NCBI RefSeq assembly: GCF_947496075.1
Contig: NZ_CANMBJ010000002.1
Location: 558,001-622,000 of the forward strand
Reading direction: 5' to 3'
Length of the DNA stretch: 64,000 nt
From: an uncultured Tateyamaria sp.
Lineage (GTDB): Bacteria > Pseudomonadota > Alphaproteobacteria > Rhodobacterales > Rhodobacteraceae
The translations under genes and the position numbers were made by a program. Position 1 is the stretch's first letter. Every line of letters begins with the position of its first letter. A model generated the notes under the pieces. It worked only from the letters and a program-made list of their open reading frames with translations, ran no database searches and had not been told where the DNA came from. Positions 44,553-52,844 of the stretch are shown in pieces.

Positions 44553-45602
44553 ATGCAAAAACGTACATTCATGGCCGGATTGATGGCCACGACAATGATG
44601 ACTGCCGTGCCGGTACTGGCAGCAGATTGGGATGGCCCAACCACCGGACCCGCAGCGGCGGACGGCAAATCCATCGTTGTCGTTGCAGGTGATTTGAAAA
44701 ACGGCGGTATCCTGGGCGTGACCACAGGTGTTGAAGAGGCCGCAGCGAAAATCGGTTGGGAAGTTCGCGTGCTGGACGGCGCCGGTTCTATTCAGGGTCG
44801 TACAGCCGCGATTGGTCAAGCGCTGGCGCTGAAGGCCGACGGCATCATCATCAACGGCTTTGACGCCGTGGAACAGCAGGCCGCCTTGGAAGGCGTGGTA
44901 TCTGCAGATGTACCCATGGTTGCTTGGCACTCCGGCCCCGTTATCGGATGTGACGCGCCTGGCGGTATCTTTGCCAACGTATCGACCGACGCCATGACGG
45001 TGTCCGAAGTGGCCGCCGAATGGGCCATCGATGATGCCAAGGCTGCGGGCGAAGAGATTGGCGTGGTGATCTTCACCGACAGCACGTACCAGATCGCTAT
45101 CGACAAGGCCGACCGGCTGAAAGAGACGGTCGAAGCAGCGGGCGGCAAGGTGCTGGAATACGTGGACACGCCGATTGCGGACACATCGACCCGCATGGGC
45201 CCCCTGACCACGTCGCTGCTGCAGAAATACGGTGAAAGCTGGACCCACGCGCTGGCGATCAATGACCTGTATTTTGACTTCATGGGACCATCGCTGGCCG
45301 CTGCGGGCCTTGCGCCTGATGCAGGCCCGCAAGCCGGTTCCGCCGGTGACGGATCAGAGGCTGCGTTCCAGCGTATCCGGTCCAACGGCTATCAAGCCAT
45401 CACCGTGGCCGAGCCTCTGAACCTGCAAGGCTGGCAACTGGTGGACGAGCTGAACCGCGCCATCCAGGGCGAGGCGTGCTCGGGCTATGTCACCTCACCT
45501 GCGCTTGTGACGCCGGAAGGTCTGGCCAAGTTGGGCGACAGCAACCAGTTCGACCCCGACATCCCCTACCGGGACGCTTACGCCACGATCTGGGGCAAAT
45601 AG
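44553..45602 (+). CDS. Sugar ABC transporter periplasmic binding protein 1
   Basis: 349 residues. Sec signal peptide MQKRTFMAGLMATTMMTAV...VLA cut before ADWDGPTT. Family 1 (RbsB-type) fold: SIVVVAGDLKNGGILGVTTGVEEAA, ADGIIINGFDAVEQ, and VVIFTDSTYQIAIDKADRLKE. The ligand is not identifiable. A strong GGGAGGAA ribosome site precedes the ATG. An ATG 6 codons upstream was rejected because it lies inside the ribosome site. Confidence 0.9.
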   Translation: MQKRTFMAGLMATTMMTAVPVLAADWDGPTTGPAAADGKSIVVVAGDLKNGGILGVTTGVEEAAAKIGWEVRVLDGAGSIQGRTAAIGQALALKADGIIINGFDAVEQQAALEGVVSADVPMVAWHSGPVIGCDAPGGIFANVSTDAMTVSEVAAEWAIDDAKAAGEEIGVVIFTDSTYQIAIDKADRLKETVEAAGGKVLEYVDTPIADTSTRMGPLTTSLLQKYGESWTHALAINDLYFDFMGPSLAAAGLAPDAGPQAGSAGDGSEAAFQRIRSNGYQAITVAEPLNLQGWQLVDELNRAIQGEACSGYVTSPALVTPEGLAKLGDSNQFDPDIPYRDAYATIWGK

Positions 45603-45611
45603 TTCTCCCCC

Positions 45612-45641
45612 GCGGGGTCGGACGGCAAGGTCTGGCCCCGC
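45612..45641 (+). terminator. 12-bp stem-loop between binding protein 1 and ATPase 2
   Basis: GCGGGGTCGGAC pairs with GTCTGGCCCCGC (two G-T wobbles), loop GGCAAG. There is no U-tract. In ABC operons such stems often protect the binding-protein message and reduce downstream expression, which fits the position. Confidence 0.5.
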
Positions 45642-45707
45642 ACCTTAATCCGAATATTTTGGGCGCGTGCGCAGCCCGATCTATCCGAGCCACCGGAGGA
45701 AAGAGAT

Positions 45708-46469
45708 ATGGCTGATACGCCACTCGTGCAGATGCGCGGAATAACCAAACGGTTCGGCGGCGTGACCGCGCTGCAGAATGTCGACCTGAGCGCCTATGCG
45801 GGCGAAGTGCTGGCGATCGTCGGCGACAACGGCGCCGGGAAGTCGACCCTGATAAAGGTGCTGACAGGCGTCTACCAGCCGACCGAGGGCGACATCTATA
45901 TCGACGGCGAAAAAGTCGAGTTCTCCAACCACGCAGACGCAGCTAGGGCAGGGATCGACGCCGTCTATCAAACGCTGGCCCTGGCCGACCACCTTGATCC
46001 CGCCGCCAACATGTTCCTGGGCAATGAACTGACCAAGAAGGTGTTGGGCGTCACCGTGCTCGACAACAAGAAGATGCGATCGGAGACCGAGCGCGTTTTG
46101 ATGGAACGTCTGGGCGTGCGCCTGAAGTCGCTGGATGCGCCCACCGACAGCCTGTCGGGCGGCCAACGTCAGGCCGTTGCCATTGCGCGCGCCGTCTATC
46201 ACGAGGGGCTGCGGGTTCTGGTCATGGACGAACCCACCGCCGCTTTGGGTCCGCAGGAAACCGCGCGGACCCTGAAATTGATCAAGGCACTGAAAGCCCA
46301 AGGCTTGGCGGTGATCCTGATCAGCCACTCGCTGGATGATGTGTTCGAGGTTGCGGACCGTGTTCACGTGCAGCGCCGCGGCCAATGCGTGGGCGTGGCA
46401 CTCACCGCTGAAAGCTCGACCCAGGAAGTGTTGGGCATGATCGTTGGTGCCAAGGAGGACGCCGCATGA
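45708..46469 (+). CDS. Sugar ABC transporter ATPase 2, single NBD
   Basis: 253 residues, a single NBD unlike the double-NBD enzyme of the first system. Walker A VGDNGAGKSTLIKVLTG, signature DSLSGGQRQAVAIARAV, Walker B VLVMDEPTAALG, and switch histidine in LISHSLDDV. It would work as a homodimer with permease 2 or a heteromeric pair. GGAGGAAAGA precedes the ATG. Its stop overlaps the permease start by ATGA. Confidence 0.92.
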   Translation: MADTPLVQMRGITKRFGGVTALQNVDLSAYAGEVLAIVGDNGAGKSTLIKVLTGVYQPTEGDIYIDGEKVEFSNHADAARAGIDAVYQTLALADHLDPAANMFLGNELTKKVLGVTVLDNKKMRSETERVLMERLGVRLKSLDAPTDSLSGGQRQAVAIARAVYHEGLRVLVMDEPTAALGPQETARTLKLIKALKAQGLAVILISHSLDDVFEVADRVHVQRRGQCVGVALTAESSTQEVLGMIVGAKEDAA

Positions 46470-47593
46470 ACACCGCAGTTGACACAGACTACAAGCCACC
46501 GCTGAGCGAACGGCTTGAGCCGTACATGGCGGTCATCGCGCCGATGGCAATGATTGCCGCCATCTTTCTGTTCATGGCCGTAGCCTCGCCCGATCGGTTC
46601 TATCGGATCAGCAATCTTGAGCTGATCCTACAGGACGCGGCCCTCTATATGCCGATGGCGATGGCGATGACCTTTGTCATCACCCAACGCGGCATTGACC
46701 TTTCCGTTGGGTCGGTGGCCGTGCTTTCGGCCATCATCATGGCGTTTCTGGTCAAGCAATACGGCTTTTCGATCTATGTCGGCATTCCGATTGCCCTGAC
46801 CATCGGGGCCCTTCTGGGCCTGATCAACGGTCTTGTGATCACGCGCTTCAACGTGCCTGATTTGATCGGCACACTGGCAATGGACCTTGTCTACAAAGGT
46901 CTTGCGCTGCTGTTGGCCAAAGGTCTGGTTCTGGCACGTTTCCCCGACATCCTGACGGAAATGGGTCGTGGTCAGACGCCGTTCTTCATCCCCACACCGG
47001 CGGTGATCGGCATTCTGACCATGGTGGCGGGTTACTACATCCTGCAACGCACGCATTTTGGCCGCTACACGGTCGCCATCGGCTCCAGCCCGGAATCGGC
47101 GGAACTGACAGGCATCGGCGTGAAGCGTCACAAGGTCTATGCCTATGTGTTGTGCGGAGCCTGCGCCGCGCTTGCGGGTCTGATGCTGACCGGCAAACAG
47201 AACGCCATTCAGGCGACGATGGCACCGTTCTTCAATCTGCACGTCATCGCGGCGGTGGTTGTGGGGGGCACATCCCTGTTCGGTGGCCGCGCGTCCATCA
47301 TCGGATCGTTCTCGGGGGTGCTGCTGCTTGCCATGATGCTGAACGCTTTGGTGACGCTGCGCATCGAGTTTTTCTGGCAGCCGGTAGCGTCGGGCTTTGT
47401 GATTATCAGTTCGGTCGCGCTCTATGCCTGGATCCAGAAGAAGGACCGCGATGGTGCAGGCGGCTGGTTTGCCGATCTCAAAACAGCCGAAGGTCAGAAA
47501 TTGGTGCGCTTTTCTGCGCTACTGATCGGCGCACTGATAGCCCTTTTGGCTATCGGAGGCGTCTTTGCCGGGGATATCGCACCAAGCGGATAA
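46466..47593 (+). CDS. Sugar ABC transporter permease 2
   Basis: 375 residues, BPD_transp_2 permease with about 10 helices, ITQRGIDLSVGSVAVLSAI being the diagnostic segment, and SAELTGIGVKRHKVYAYVLCGACAALAG. A cytoplasmic insert (QKKDRDGAGGWFADLKTAEGQK) and an extra C-terminal helix extend it beyond permease 1. It is translationally coupled to ATPase 2. Confidence 0.92.
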   Translation: MNTAVDTDYKPPLSERLEPYMAVIAPMAMIAAIFLFMAVASPDRFYRISNLELILQDAALYMPMAMAMTFVITQRGIDLSVGSVAVLSAIIMAFLVKQYGFSIYVGIPIALTIGALLGLINGLVITRFNVPDLIGTLAMDLVYKGLALLLAKGLVLARFPDILTEMGRGQTPFFIPTPAVIGILTMVAGYYILQRTHFGRYTVAIGSSPESAELTGIGVKRHKVYAYVLCGACAALAGLMLTGKQNAIQATMAPFFNLHVIAAVVVGGTSLFGGRASIIGSFSGVLLLAMMLNALVTLRIEFFWQPVASGFVIISSVALYAWIQKKDRDGAGGWFADLKTAEGQKLVRFSALLIGALIALLAIGGVFAGDIAPSG

Positions 47594-47603
47594 ACCGGCC
47601 AAT

Positions 47604-47653
47604 GCGGGGTGGCCAGGCCGAGGGTGCAGCCCCGACCTGGCCGATGGCCCCGC
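47604..47653 (+). other. Stem-loop upstream of binding protein 2
   Basis: GCGGGG (47604-47609) pairs with CCCCGC (47648-47653), and GGCCAGG (47611-47617) with CCTGGCC (47636-47642), with a small bulge. It lies just before the ribosome site of the binding protein gene. It may protect the distal transcript as a 5' stabiliser or processing end. Confidence 0.45.
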
Positions 47654-47678
47654 TCTCATTGCAAAGGGAGGAACCAAG

Positions 47679-48824
47679 ATGAGATTTTTAGCAACCACAG
47701 CCCTCGTGGCAACAGCGATGACCGGAATGGCACTGGCCGACGGCCACGCAACCCTGCCGCTGAAGGAACTGCCGGATATCGCAGAGCGCGACCACTGGGT
47801 GCCTGACGAGGTGAACGCCGAAGGCAAGCTGGAAGCCATGCAAGCCGTCGTTGGCGGCGAAGCGGTGAAGTTCAGCGGGACGCAAGAAGCGCCCATTCAG
47901 ATCGCCCTGATCTACCCTTCGTCGGACACTTCTGACTTCTGGGCGCGCAACTATCTGGCGATGACCAAGCGTCTCGACCAGCTGGGCATTCAGTACGAAA
48001 CAACCGAGTTTGCGTCACGCCAGATCGAACACTCGCTGCAAACGACCTATGCCAACCAGGTGGTGCTGGACAAAGACATCTATGACTATGTCGTCTTTGG
48101 CCCGTCGGAACTGGCCATTCAGGGCGACAACATCGCGAAACTGGCGGCGGAAAAAGACGACCTGACGACCTATGTCTGGGCGTTCCACACCCCGCTGAAA
48201 GACCTCGCGCATCAACCTGCAGCATGGTTCGATTTCTCGTCTGCTGCCGGTGCCCTGACCATGTGCGACTACATGATCGGGCGCTTGGGCGAAGGCGTGA
48301 CCATGGCGATGAACCGCGGCATCCCCGGAATCACCGACAACCAGCGTTCAGGTGATTTCAAAGCCTGCGTCGAAGAAAAGGCGGGCTGGACCACGGTGTA
48401 TGAACACTATGGCGAGTATCAGCGCGAAGGTGGTTTTGCCGGCACATCGCTGATCCTGCAATCCTATCCGGAAGCCACGATCATCCACAACGCGAACACC
48501 GCGATGGCGATGGGCTCGGTTGAGGCGCAGGTTTCAGTTGGCAAAGAGAAGGAGATCTTCTCGACCGGTTGGGGCGGCACGGGCCTTGAGCTGGACGCCA
48601 TTCGCCGTGGCGAGCTGGATGCGACACCGATGCGTATGGGGGACGACGTGGGCGCCGCAACGGCCGAAGCCATCAAGGCTGATCTTGAGGATCGCGCGGA
48701 TGAGCTGCCCTTCGTCTTCCTGGGCCGGATCACCGTGGCCCATGATCAGATGAGCGCGGAAGAGATCGACGCGCTGGAACAGGAAGCGTTCCGTTTCTCG
48801 GGTGTCGGCGCGCTCAAGCGATAA
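47679..48824 (+). CDS. LuxP-like periplasmic binding protein 2
   Basis: 381 residues with signal peptide MRFLATTALVATAMTGMALA. The mature part resembles Vibrio LuxP (AI-2 receptor) in several blocks: IALIYPSSDTSDFWARN, TDNQRSGDF, STGWGGTGLELDAI, MRMGDDVGAATAEAIKADLED and EQEAFRFSG. From my memory of LuxP, Ser79, Trp82, Arg215, Trp289 and Arg310 equivalents are kept, while Gln77, Asn159 and Asp267 equivalents are replaced (Asp, Ala, Ala). The ligand may be AI-2 or a related sugar. It belongs to an ABC transporter, not a LuxQ kinase pair. Confidence 0.82.
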   Translation: MRFLATTALVATAMTGMALADGHATLPLKELPDIAERDHWVPDEVNAEGKLEAMQAVVGGEAVKFSGTQEAPIQIALIYPSSDTSDFWARNYLAMTKRLDQLGIQYETTEFASRQIEHSLQTTYANQVVLDKDIYDYVVFGPSELAIQGDNIAKLAAEKDDLTTYVWAFHTPLKDLAHQPAAWFDFSSAAGALTMCDYMIGRLGEGVTMAMNRGIPGITDNQRSGDFKACVEEKAGWTTVYEHYGEYQREGGFAGTSLILQSYPEATIIHNANTAMAMGSVEAQVSVGKEKEIFSTGWGGTGLELDAIRRGELDATPMRMGDDVGAATAEAIKADLEDRADELPFVFLGRITVAHDQMSAEEIDALEQEAFRFSGVGALKR

Positions 48825-48833
48825 CAAGTCTCT

Positions 48834-48858
48834 GCGCCATCCCTTCTCGGGGTGGCGC
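48834..48858 (+). terminator. Hairpin at end of transporter operon
   Basis: GCGCCATCCC-TTCTC-GGGGTGGCGC stem-loop 10 bases after the binding-protein stop. No T-run follows, so it is a candidate terminator or transcript 3' end only. Confidence 0.45.
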
Positions 48859-49001
48859 GCACATTTCACGTTGACGGCGTGTGGCCCATAGGGCGCATCT
48901 CCGCCTACCTACTCTCAACGTACCAGGGTCAGTGCCCTCTAACGTGAGGTTTCCGCAAGCTTCGGATTGCGAGACGTCCCTGACTGCACCACATTACACG
49001 C

Positions 49002-49451
49002 ATGAAACAGGCGGACGTGCATACCCAATTCGGGGACCTGACAGTAACCGAGGATCAGGGCGCCATCATTCGCGTCTCATGGGGCGTGTCCGGCTGTGCC
49101 GATCGCTCAGAGGCGCTGGACGCCGCGGTCGCGCAACTGCAAGCCTATGATGCCGGTGAGTTGGAGACATTCGATCTGCCAATCGCCGTGCGCGGCTCGC
49201 AACTGCAGCGGGATGTCTGCGCCGAGATGTCCAAGATCCCCTTTGGCCAGACCATGACCTATGGTGACATTGCCAAGACGCTCGGGGTGCCTGCTCAGGC
49301 CATCGGTCAGGCCTGCGGTGGCAATCCCATTCCCGTCATCATTCCCTGCCACCGGGTGATGGGGGCGAAGGGGCTGACCGGGTTTTCCGGGGCAGGAGGG
49401 GTTGAAACCAAGGTGGCCCTTCTGCGCCACGAAGGCGGGTACTTGATCTAG
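49002..49451 (+). CDS. ogt: Methylated-DNA-protein cysteine methyltransferase
   Basis: 149 residues. Suicide repair of O6-alkylguanine. Active site IIPCHRVMGAKG is canonical, and the DNA-binding helix-turn-helix TYGDIAKTLGVPAQAIGQACGGN precedes it. The N-terminal domain is short. Ogt versus Ada C-terminal-like cannot be separated further. Its stop overlaps that of the convergent pcs gene. Confidence 0.92.
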   Translation: MKQADVHTQFGDLTVTEDQGAIIRVSWGVSGCADRSEALDAAVAQLQAYDAGELETFDLPIAVRGSQLQRDVCAEMSKIPFGQTMTYGDIAKTLGVPAQAIGQACGGNPIPVIIPCHRVMGAKGLTGFSGAGGVETKVALLRHEGGYLI

Positions 49452-50155
49452 CGTTGCGGGATTAACTGCTGCGCCATACCGGCAAAGACCAGATACAGTG
49501 ACGTGATCACCAGACCCCAATGCGCCCAGCTTTCGGGGTGGAAGTCGACCCACGCCGCCCAACCGGCAAAGAAGGTCCACGCCAGCGCCATCGGCAAGCT
49601 CAACCAACGCCAGCGTTCGGTCCGCACCGGGTGGATGAACTTGATCGGCAGGAACATCCCGACAGCCAGCACGCTCACAAGGGCCAGCGAGACCCAGAAA
49701 TTCGGCTCAAGGGCAAAGATGACCAGCACAACCATGTTCCAGCACCCCGGAAAGCCCGAGAACGAATTGTCCTTTGTTTTCATGCGGGTGTCGGCGAAAT
49801 ACATGGCCGAAGCAAAGGTGATCAGGATGATGGCCACCCAGCCCGTCCAACCTGCCATAAGGCCCGAGGCAAAAAGCGCAAATGCCGGGATGAAAACATA
49901 GGTCAGATAGTCAATGATCAGATCAAGCAAGACGCCGTCGAACTCGGGCGCATTGGTCTTTACATTGTATTTCCGGGCAAGGGGGCCGTCGATACCATCC
50001 ACGAAAAAGGCCACGACAAGCCACAGGAACATTAGGTCCCATTTCGCCTCGACGGCAGCCAGCATGGCCAGCATTGCGAACACGGCGCCGGTGGCCGTCA
50101 GAAGGTGAACGCTCAACGCGCGCATTTGCAGTGTCATTTGCCTGTCATGCTGCAT
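49448..50155 (-). CDS. pcs: Phosphatidylcholine synthase
   Basis: 235-residue inner-membrane enzyme that condenses CDP-diacylglycerol with choline. The CDP-alcohol phosphotransferase motif is visible, DGIDGPLARKYN then EFDGVLLDLIIDY, along with about 8 hydrophobic helices. Pcs is characteristic of alphaproteobacteria and other host- or algae-associated bacteria. It implies phosphatidylcholine in the membrane and choline uptake. Confidence 0.93.
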   Translation of the reverse strand: MQHDRQMTLQMRALSVHLLTATGAVFAMLAMLAAVEAKWDLMFLWLVVAFFVDGIDGPLARKYNVKTNAPEFDGVLLDLIIDYLTYVFIPAFALFASGLMAGWTGWVAIILITFASAMYFADTRMKTKDNSFSGFPGCWNMVVLVIFALEPNFWVSLALVSVLAVGMFLPIKFIHPVRTERWRWLSLPMALAWTFFAGWAAWVDFHPESWAHWGLVITSLYLVFAGMAQQLIPQR

Positions 50156-50176
50156 GATGCGCAGGGTTGCAAATGC

Positions 50177-50203
50177 AAAACCGCGCCGAAGGGGTCGGCG
50201 CGG
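50177..50203 (-). terminator. Intrinsic terminator of the cytochrome P460 gene
   Basis: On the minus strand CCGCGCCGA and TCGGCGCGG form a 9-bp stem with a 5-base loop, followed by TTTTGCATTT. Located 36 bases after the P460 stop and just upstream of pcs. Confidence 0.8.
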
Positions 50204-50238
50204 TCAGGTGCAAGGCCAAAAAATAGCCCGTGTGCCGG

Positions 50239-50820
50239 CTACTGGCCCAGGCGCACTTCTTCGAGGGGGTAACCCAGATAGTCCTGCGCTTCCCAGCCTG
50301 CGTGACAGTCATGGCAGAAGCTCTGCTTGACCTTCATCACCTTGCCATTTGGTTGCAGCCCGGCATAAAGCCATCCGGCGGTGTCGGGCGCTTCGTCAGT
50401 ACCCACCTTGGTCATGATGAACAGCGGACCAGGGCGCGCGGCCTTCTTCTTGATCGAAACCGTGATCGACTCCTTGGCCAGGATCGACCCCACCGGCATT
50501 TCAAAGCCTTCTTCCTCGAACTTCAGATACTGTTCGGCGGCCACGTCATTGGCATATGTGTTCAGAAGGCGGTTGCCATGCGGTCCAGCCACGGCTGGGC
50601 GCGATGCCGTTGCGGCCCAACTGCGGTAGTTCGAACCGATCTCGTCACCTTCCTTGGCATAGCCGGTTGCCATCTTTTCCTGAAGGCAGTCGTAAAGAAC
50701 GCCGATCTGATCCTCGGTCAGGTCAAAAGCGTCCTCAACGGTAATGGCTGTACATTCTTCTGCGCTGGCGGCTCCAGCAGTTATCGCAAAAACGGCTGCG
50801 TATGTTAGCTTGCGTAGCAT
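50239..50820 (-). CDS. Cytochrome P460-type c-heme protein
   Basis: 193 residues with signal peptide MLRKLTYAAVFAITAGAASA cut before EECTAI. One heme-binding CxxCH in SFCHDCHAGWEAQDY at the C-terminus, the position in P460-family proteins, where a lysine cross-link modifies the heme. P460-family members detoxify NO or hydroxylamine in some bacteria. That role is an inference here. The start was chosen at the signal peptide. Confidence 0.8.
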   Translation of the reverse strand: MLRKLTYAAVFAITAGAASAEECTAITVEDAFDLTEDQIGVLYDCLQEKMATGYAKEGDEIGSNYRSWAATASRPAVAGPHGNRLLNTYANDVAAEQYLKFEEEGFEMPVGSILAKESITVSIKKKAARPGPLFIMTKVGTDEAPDTAGWLYAGLQPNGKVMKVKQSFCHDCHAGWEAQDYLGYPLEEVRLGQ

Positions 50821-50936
50821 GTTCCGCGTCCCCTCCGTGTTGATTTTGTATGCCACGGCATGCTGACGGAAGGACGGCCCCGCGCATAGCCTAGGGGCGA
50901 TCACCTTTTATGCACATTACCGTGAGGGTGGGGCGC

Positions 50937-51857
50937 CTACGCCTTCGGATGGGCCTTGGCGTAGACTTCCATCAGCCGAACCGTATCGACCGCCGTGTAT
51001 GCTTGCGTGGTCGAGAGCGACGCATGGCCCAGAAGTTCCTGAATGGCCCTTAAATCGCCGCCCGCATTCAACAGATGCGTGGCAAAGCTGTGGCGCATGG
51101 CGTGAGGTGTCGCACTGGCTGGCAGACCCAATTGCATGCGGGCATTGGCCATCACCTTCTGAATGGCGCGCGGGGCCAGTGCACCCCCGCGAACAGCGCG
51201 AAAAAGTGGTCCGTCAGCGGGCAGGTCATAAGGACAGGCGGACATGTACGCCTCAACAGCGTCACGGGCCGCATCAATCACCGGCACAATCCGTTCTTTG
51301 CCGCCTTTACCCACAATGCGCAGGACTTGGGGCAGGGGCGCTTGACCCGCCGTCAGGGACAAGGCCTCGGATATGCGCAATCCACAGCCCCAAAGCAGGG
51401 TCAGAACAGCGGTATCTCGTGTTCCGATCCACGGCTTGTCCGATTGCAGTGGGGTGATGTCCAACAACTCGCGCGCCGCCGACTCGTCCAGTGGGCGCGG
51501 CAGCTTTTTGGTAAATTTCGGAGCCCGCGTACTGAGTACCGCAGTGGGTTCAAACCCTTCCCGCGCAGCCAACCACTTGTAGAACGCCTTGACCGCAGAC
51601 AGCTTGCGCGCCAGCGACCGCGCGCCGACCCCGCCCGCGCGTGTGCGGGCCATCCATGCGCGCATGTCGCGCGTATCAATGCGCGCCAAGGCCCCAAGGC
51701 CCTGTGTCTGGCCCGAATGCTCGGTCATGAAAGCAAGGAATTCGGTGATGTCATTGCCATAGGCCGTGACGGTGTTTTCGGCCGCCCCCTTGATCGCACG
51801 TTGATGCGCCAGAAAACCTTCCAGCGCGTCGCGGGCGGCGGGGGAAATCAGGCTCAT
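50937..51857 (-). CDS. xerC: Tyrosine recombinase XerC
   Basis: 306 residues. Resolves chromosome dimers with XerD at dif. N-terminal SAM-like core-binding domain (RAIKGAAENTVTAYGND) and C-terminal catalytic domain with Arg in CGLRISEAL, Lys in VGKGGKERIVP, His-x-x-Arg in HAMRHSFATHLL, His in LLGHASLSTTQAYT and Tyr in that last motif. The start MSLISP overlaps the upstream DUF484 stop (ATGA). An upstream extension inside DUF484 was rejected. Confidence 0.94.
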   Translation of the reverse strand: MSLISPAARDALEGFLAHQRAIKGAAENTVTAYGNDITEFLAFMTEHSGQTQGLGALARIDTRDMRAWMARTRAGGVGARSLARKLSAVKAFYKWLAAREGFEPTAVLSTRAPKFTKKLPRPLDESAARELLDITPLQSDKPWIGTRDTAVLTLLWGCGLRISEALSLTAGQAPLPQVLRIVGKGGKERIVPVIDAARDAVEAYMSACPYDLPADGPLFRAVRGGALAPRAIQKVMANARMQLGLPASATPHAMRHSFATHLLNAGGDLRAIQELLGHASLSTTQAYTAVDTVRLMEVYAKAHPKA

Positions 51858-52561
51858 CCCAACCAGCGCCGCATGGCCCGTTCGAAGACCCCGGTGAAAA
51901 AGGCTAGAAGGTCGGTGCCTTGTTGCGGGCCAAACATGTGCGGGTCTTCGGCACCCATGACCAAAAGGCCGGGCAGGCGGCCATCGCCAAAATCGAGCTT
52001 CAAGCACGCTTCAGATCGGATCCAGGTTGCGTCGTCGCCATAAATTTCGGGATCCGCGTCCTGCACTTGGCGCAGGGTGACTTGCCGCACATTGCCGCCA
52101 CGCCCATCGGTCAGGTAGTCGTCGATGAAACCGGGTTCCGCTACGCTCAGGACTTCGCCCAGGCGCTGAACGGCAGGGTCGTTGTCGTTCTGCACGGATT
52201 CGAGCACCAGTTTGACGGCGTCCACGCGCAGAATTTCCGCCACTTCCCCACCCAGATCGCGCAGGAAGGGTTCGAATTCCATCGGGTCCAGCATCCGCAG
52301 GATCGCGCGGTGGATCTGATTGGTTCCGGCCAGGTTTTCATAGGCGGCAGCAATGACCGAACGGTGCGTATCCTCAAGACGGTCCAATCGCGCCTCAAGC
52401 CGTTCCATCGCCAGTCCACGCAGATCGACAATGTTGCCACCCATCGCACGTTCGTTCGCGGCGATCAGGGCATGCATCAAATCCTTGTCGTCCAGAATGA
52501 CGTCCGGACGCGTAATGATCGCCTCTCGCAGGGCGTCGTCAATCTTGGGCTGGCTGCTCAT
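51854..52561 (-). CDS. DUF484 family protein
   Basis: 235 residues, GAF-like fold (ENLAGTNQIHRAILRML, then EILRVDAVKLVLES). DUF484 genes are classically coupled to xerC, as here (ATGA). The cellular role is not known. A start at MSSQPKIDDAL is chosen, with an in-frame ATG 11 codons upstream also possible. Confidence 0.9.
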   Translation of the reverse strand: MSSQPKIDDALREAIITRPDVILDDKDLMHALIAANERAMGGNIVDLRGLAMERLEARLDRLEDTHRSVIAAAYENLAGTNQIHRAILRMLDPMEFEPFLRDLGGEVAEILRVDAVKLVLESVQNDNDPAVQRLGEVLSVAEPGFIDDYLTDGRGGNVRQVTLRQVQDADPEIYGDDATWIRSEACLKLDFGDGRLPGLLVMGAEDPHMFGPQQGTDLLAFFTGVFERAMRRWLG

Positions 52562-52738
52562 ACCGTACCTGTTCTTTTTCTTGGCCGCTTCCATAACACA
52601 GCGGATTCGCGAAATCTGCCCTGAACTTGGAATAATTGTTCAGAAGGCAGCGTGATGTTGCCAAGTGACGCTACGACCGGGGAAGGGGCATGATTTTCTC
52701 CCCGTGAACGGGAATTTTTGTCCGTCCATATCCGCCCC

Positions 52739-52843
52739 ATGGAACACACACGCGAAGCCACCACTCACGGATCCGGACCCGAGATTTTTCCCTTGGGACC
52801 GGATGCGCTTCGGGTGATGCTGAGACGGGCCAGAGAGATCTGA
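52739..52843 (+). CDS. Possible 34-residue ORF, uncertain
   Basis: Encodes MEHTREATTHGSGPEIF...PLGPDALRVMLRRAREI, ending in an amphipathic basic helix. It lies in the 283-base gap between the DUF484 and fsa genes and stops 1 base before the convergent fsa stop. No clear ribosome site is seen and no family is recognised. The basic helical tail keeps it from being dismissed. Confidence 0.3.
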   Translation: MEHTREATTHGSGPEIFPLGPDALRVMLRRAREI

Positions 52844-52844
52844 G

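Noticed and set aside
50937-52007. xerC as the integrase of a mobile element
   Set aside because: Coupled to DUF484 as in chromosomal xerC loci; no attachment repeats, tRNA gene or cargo nearby.
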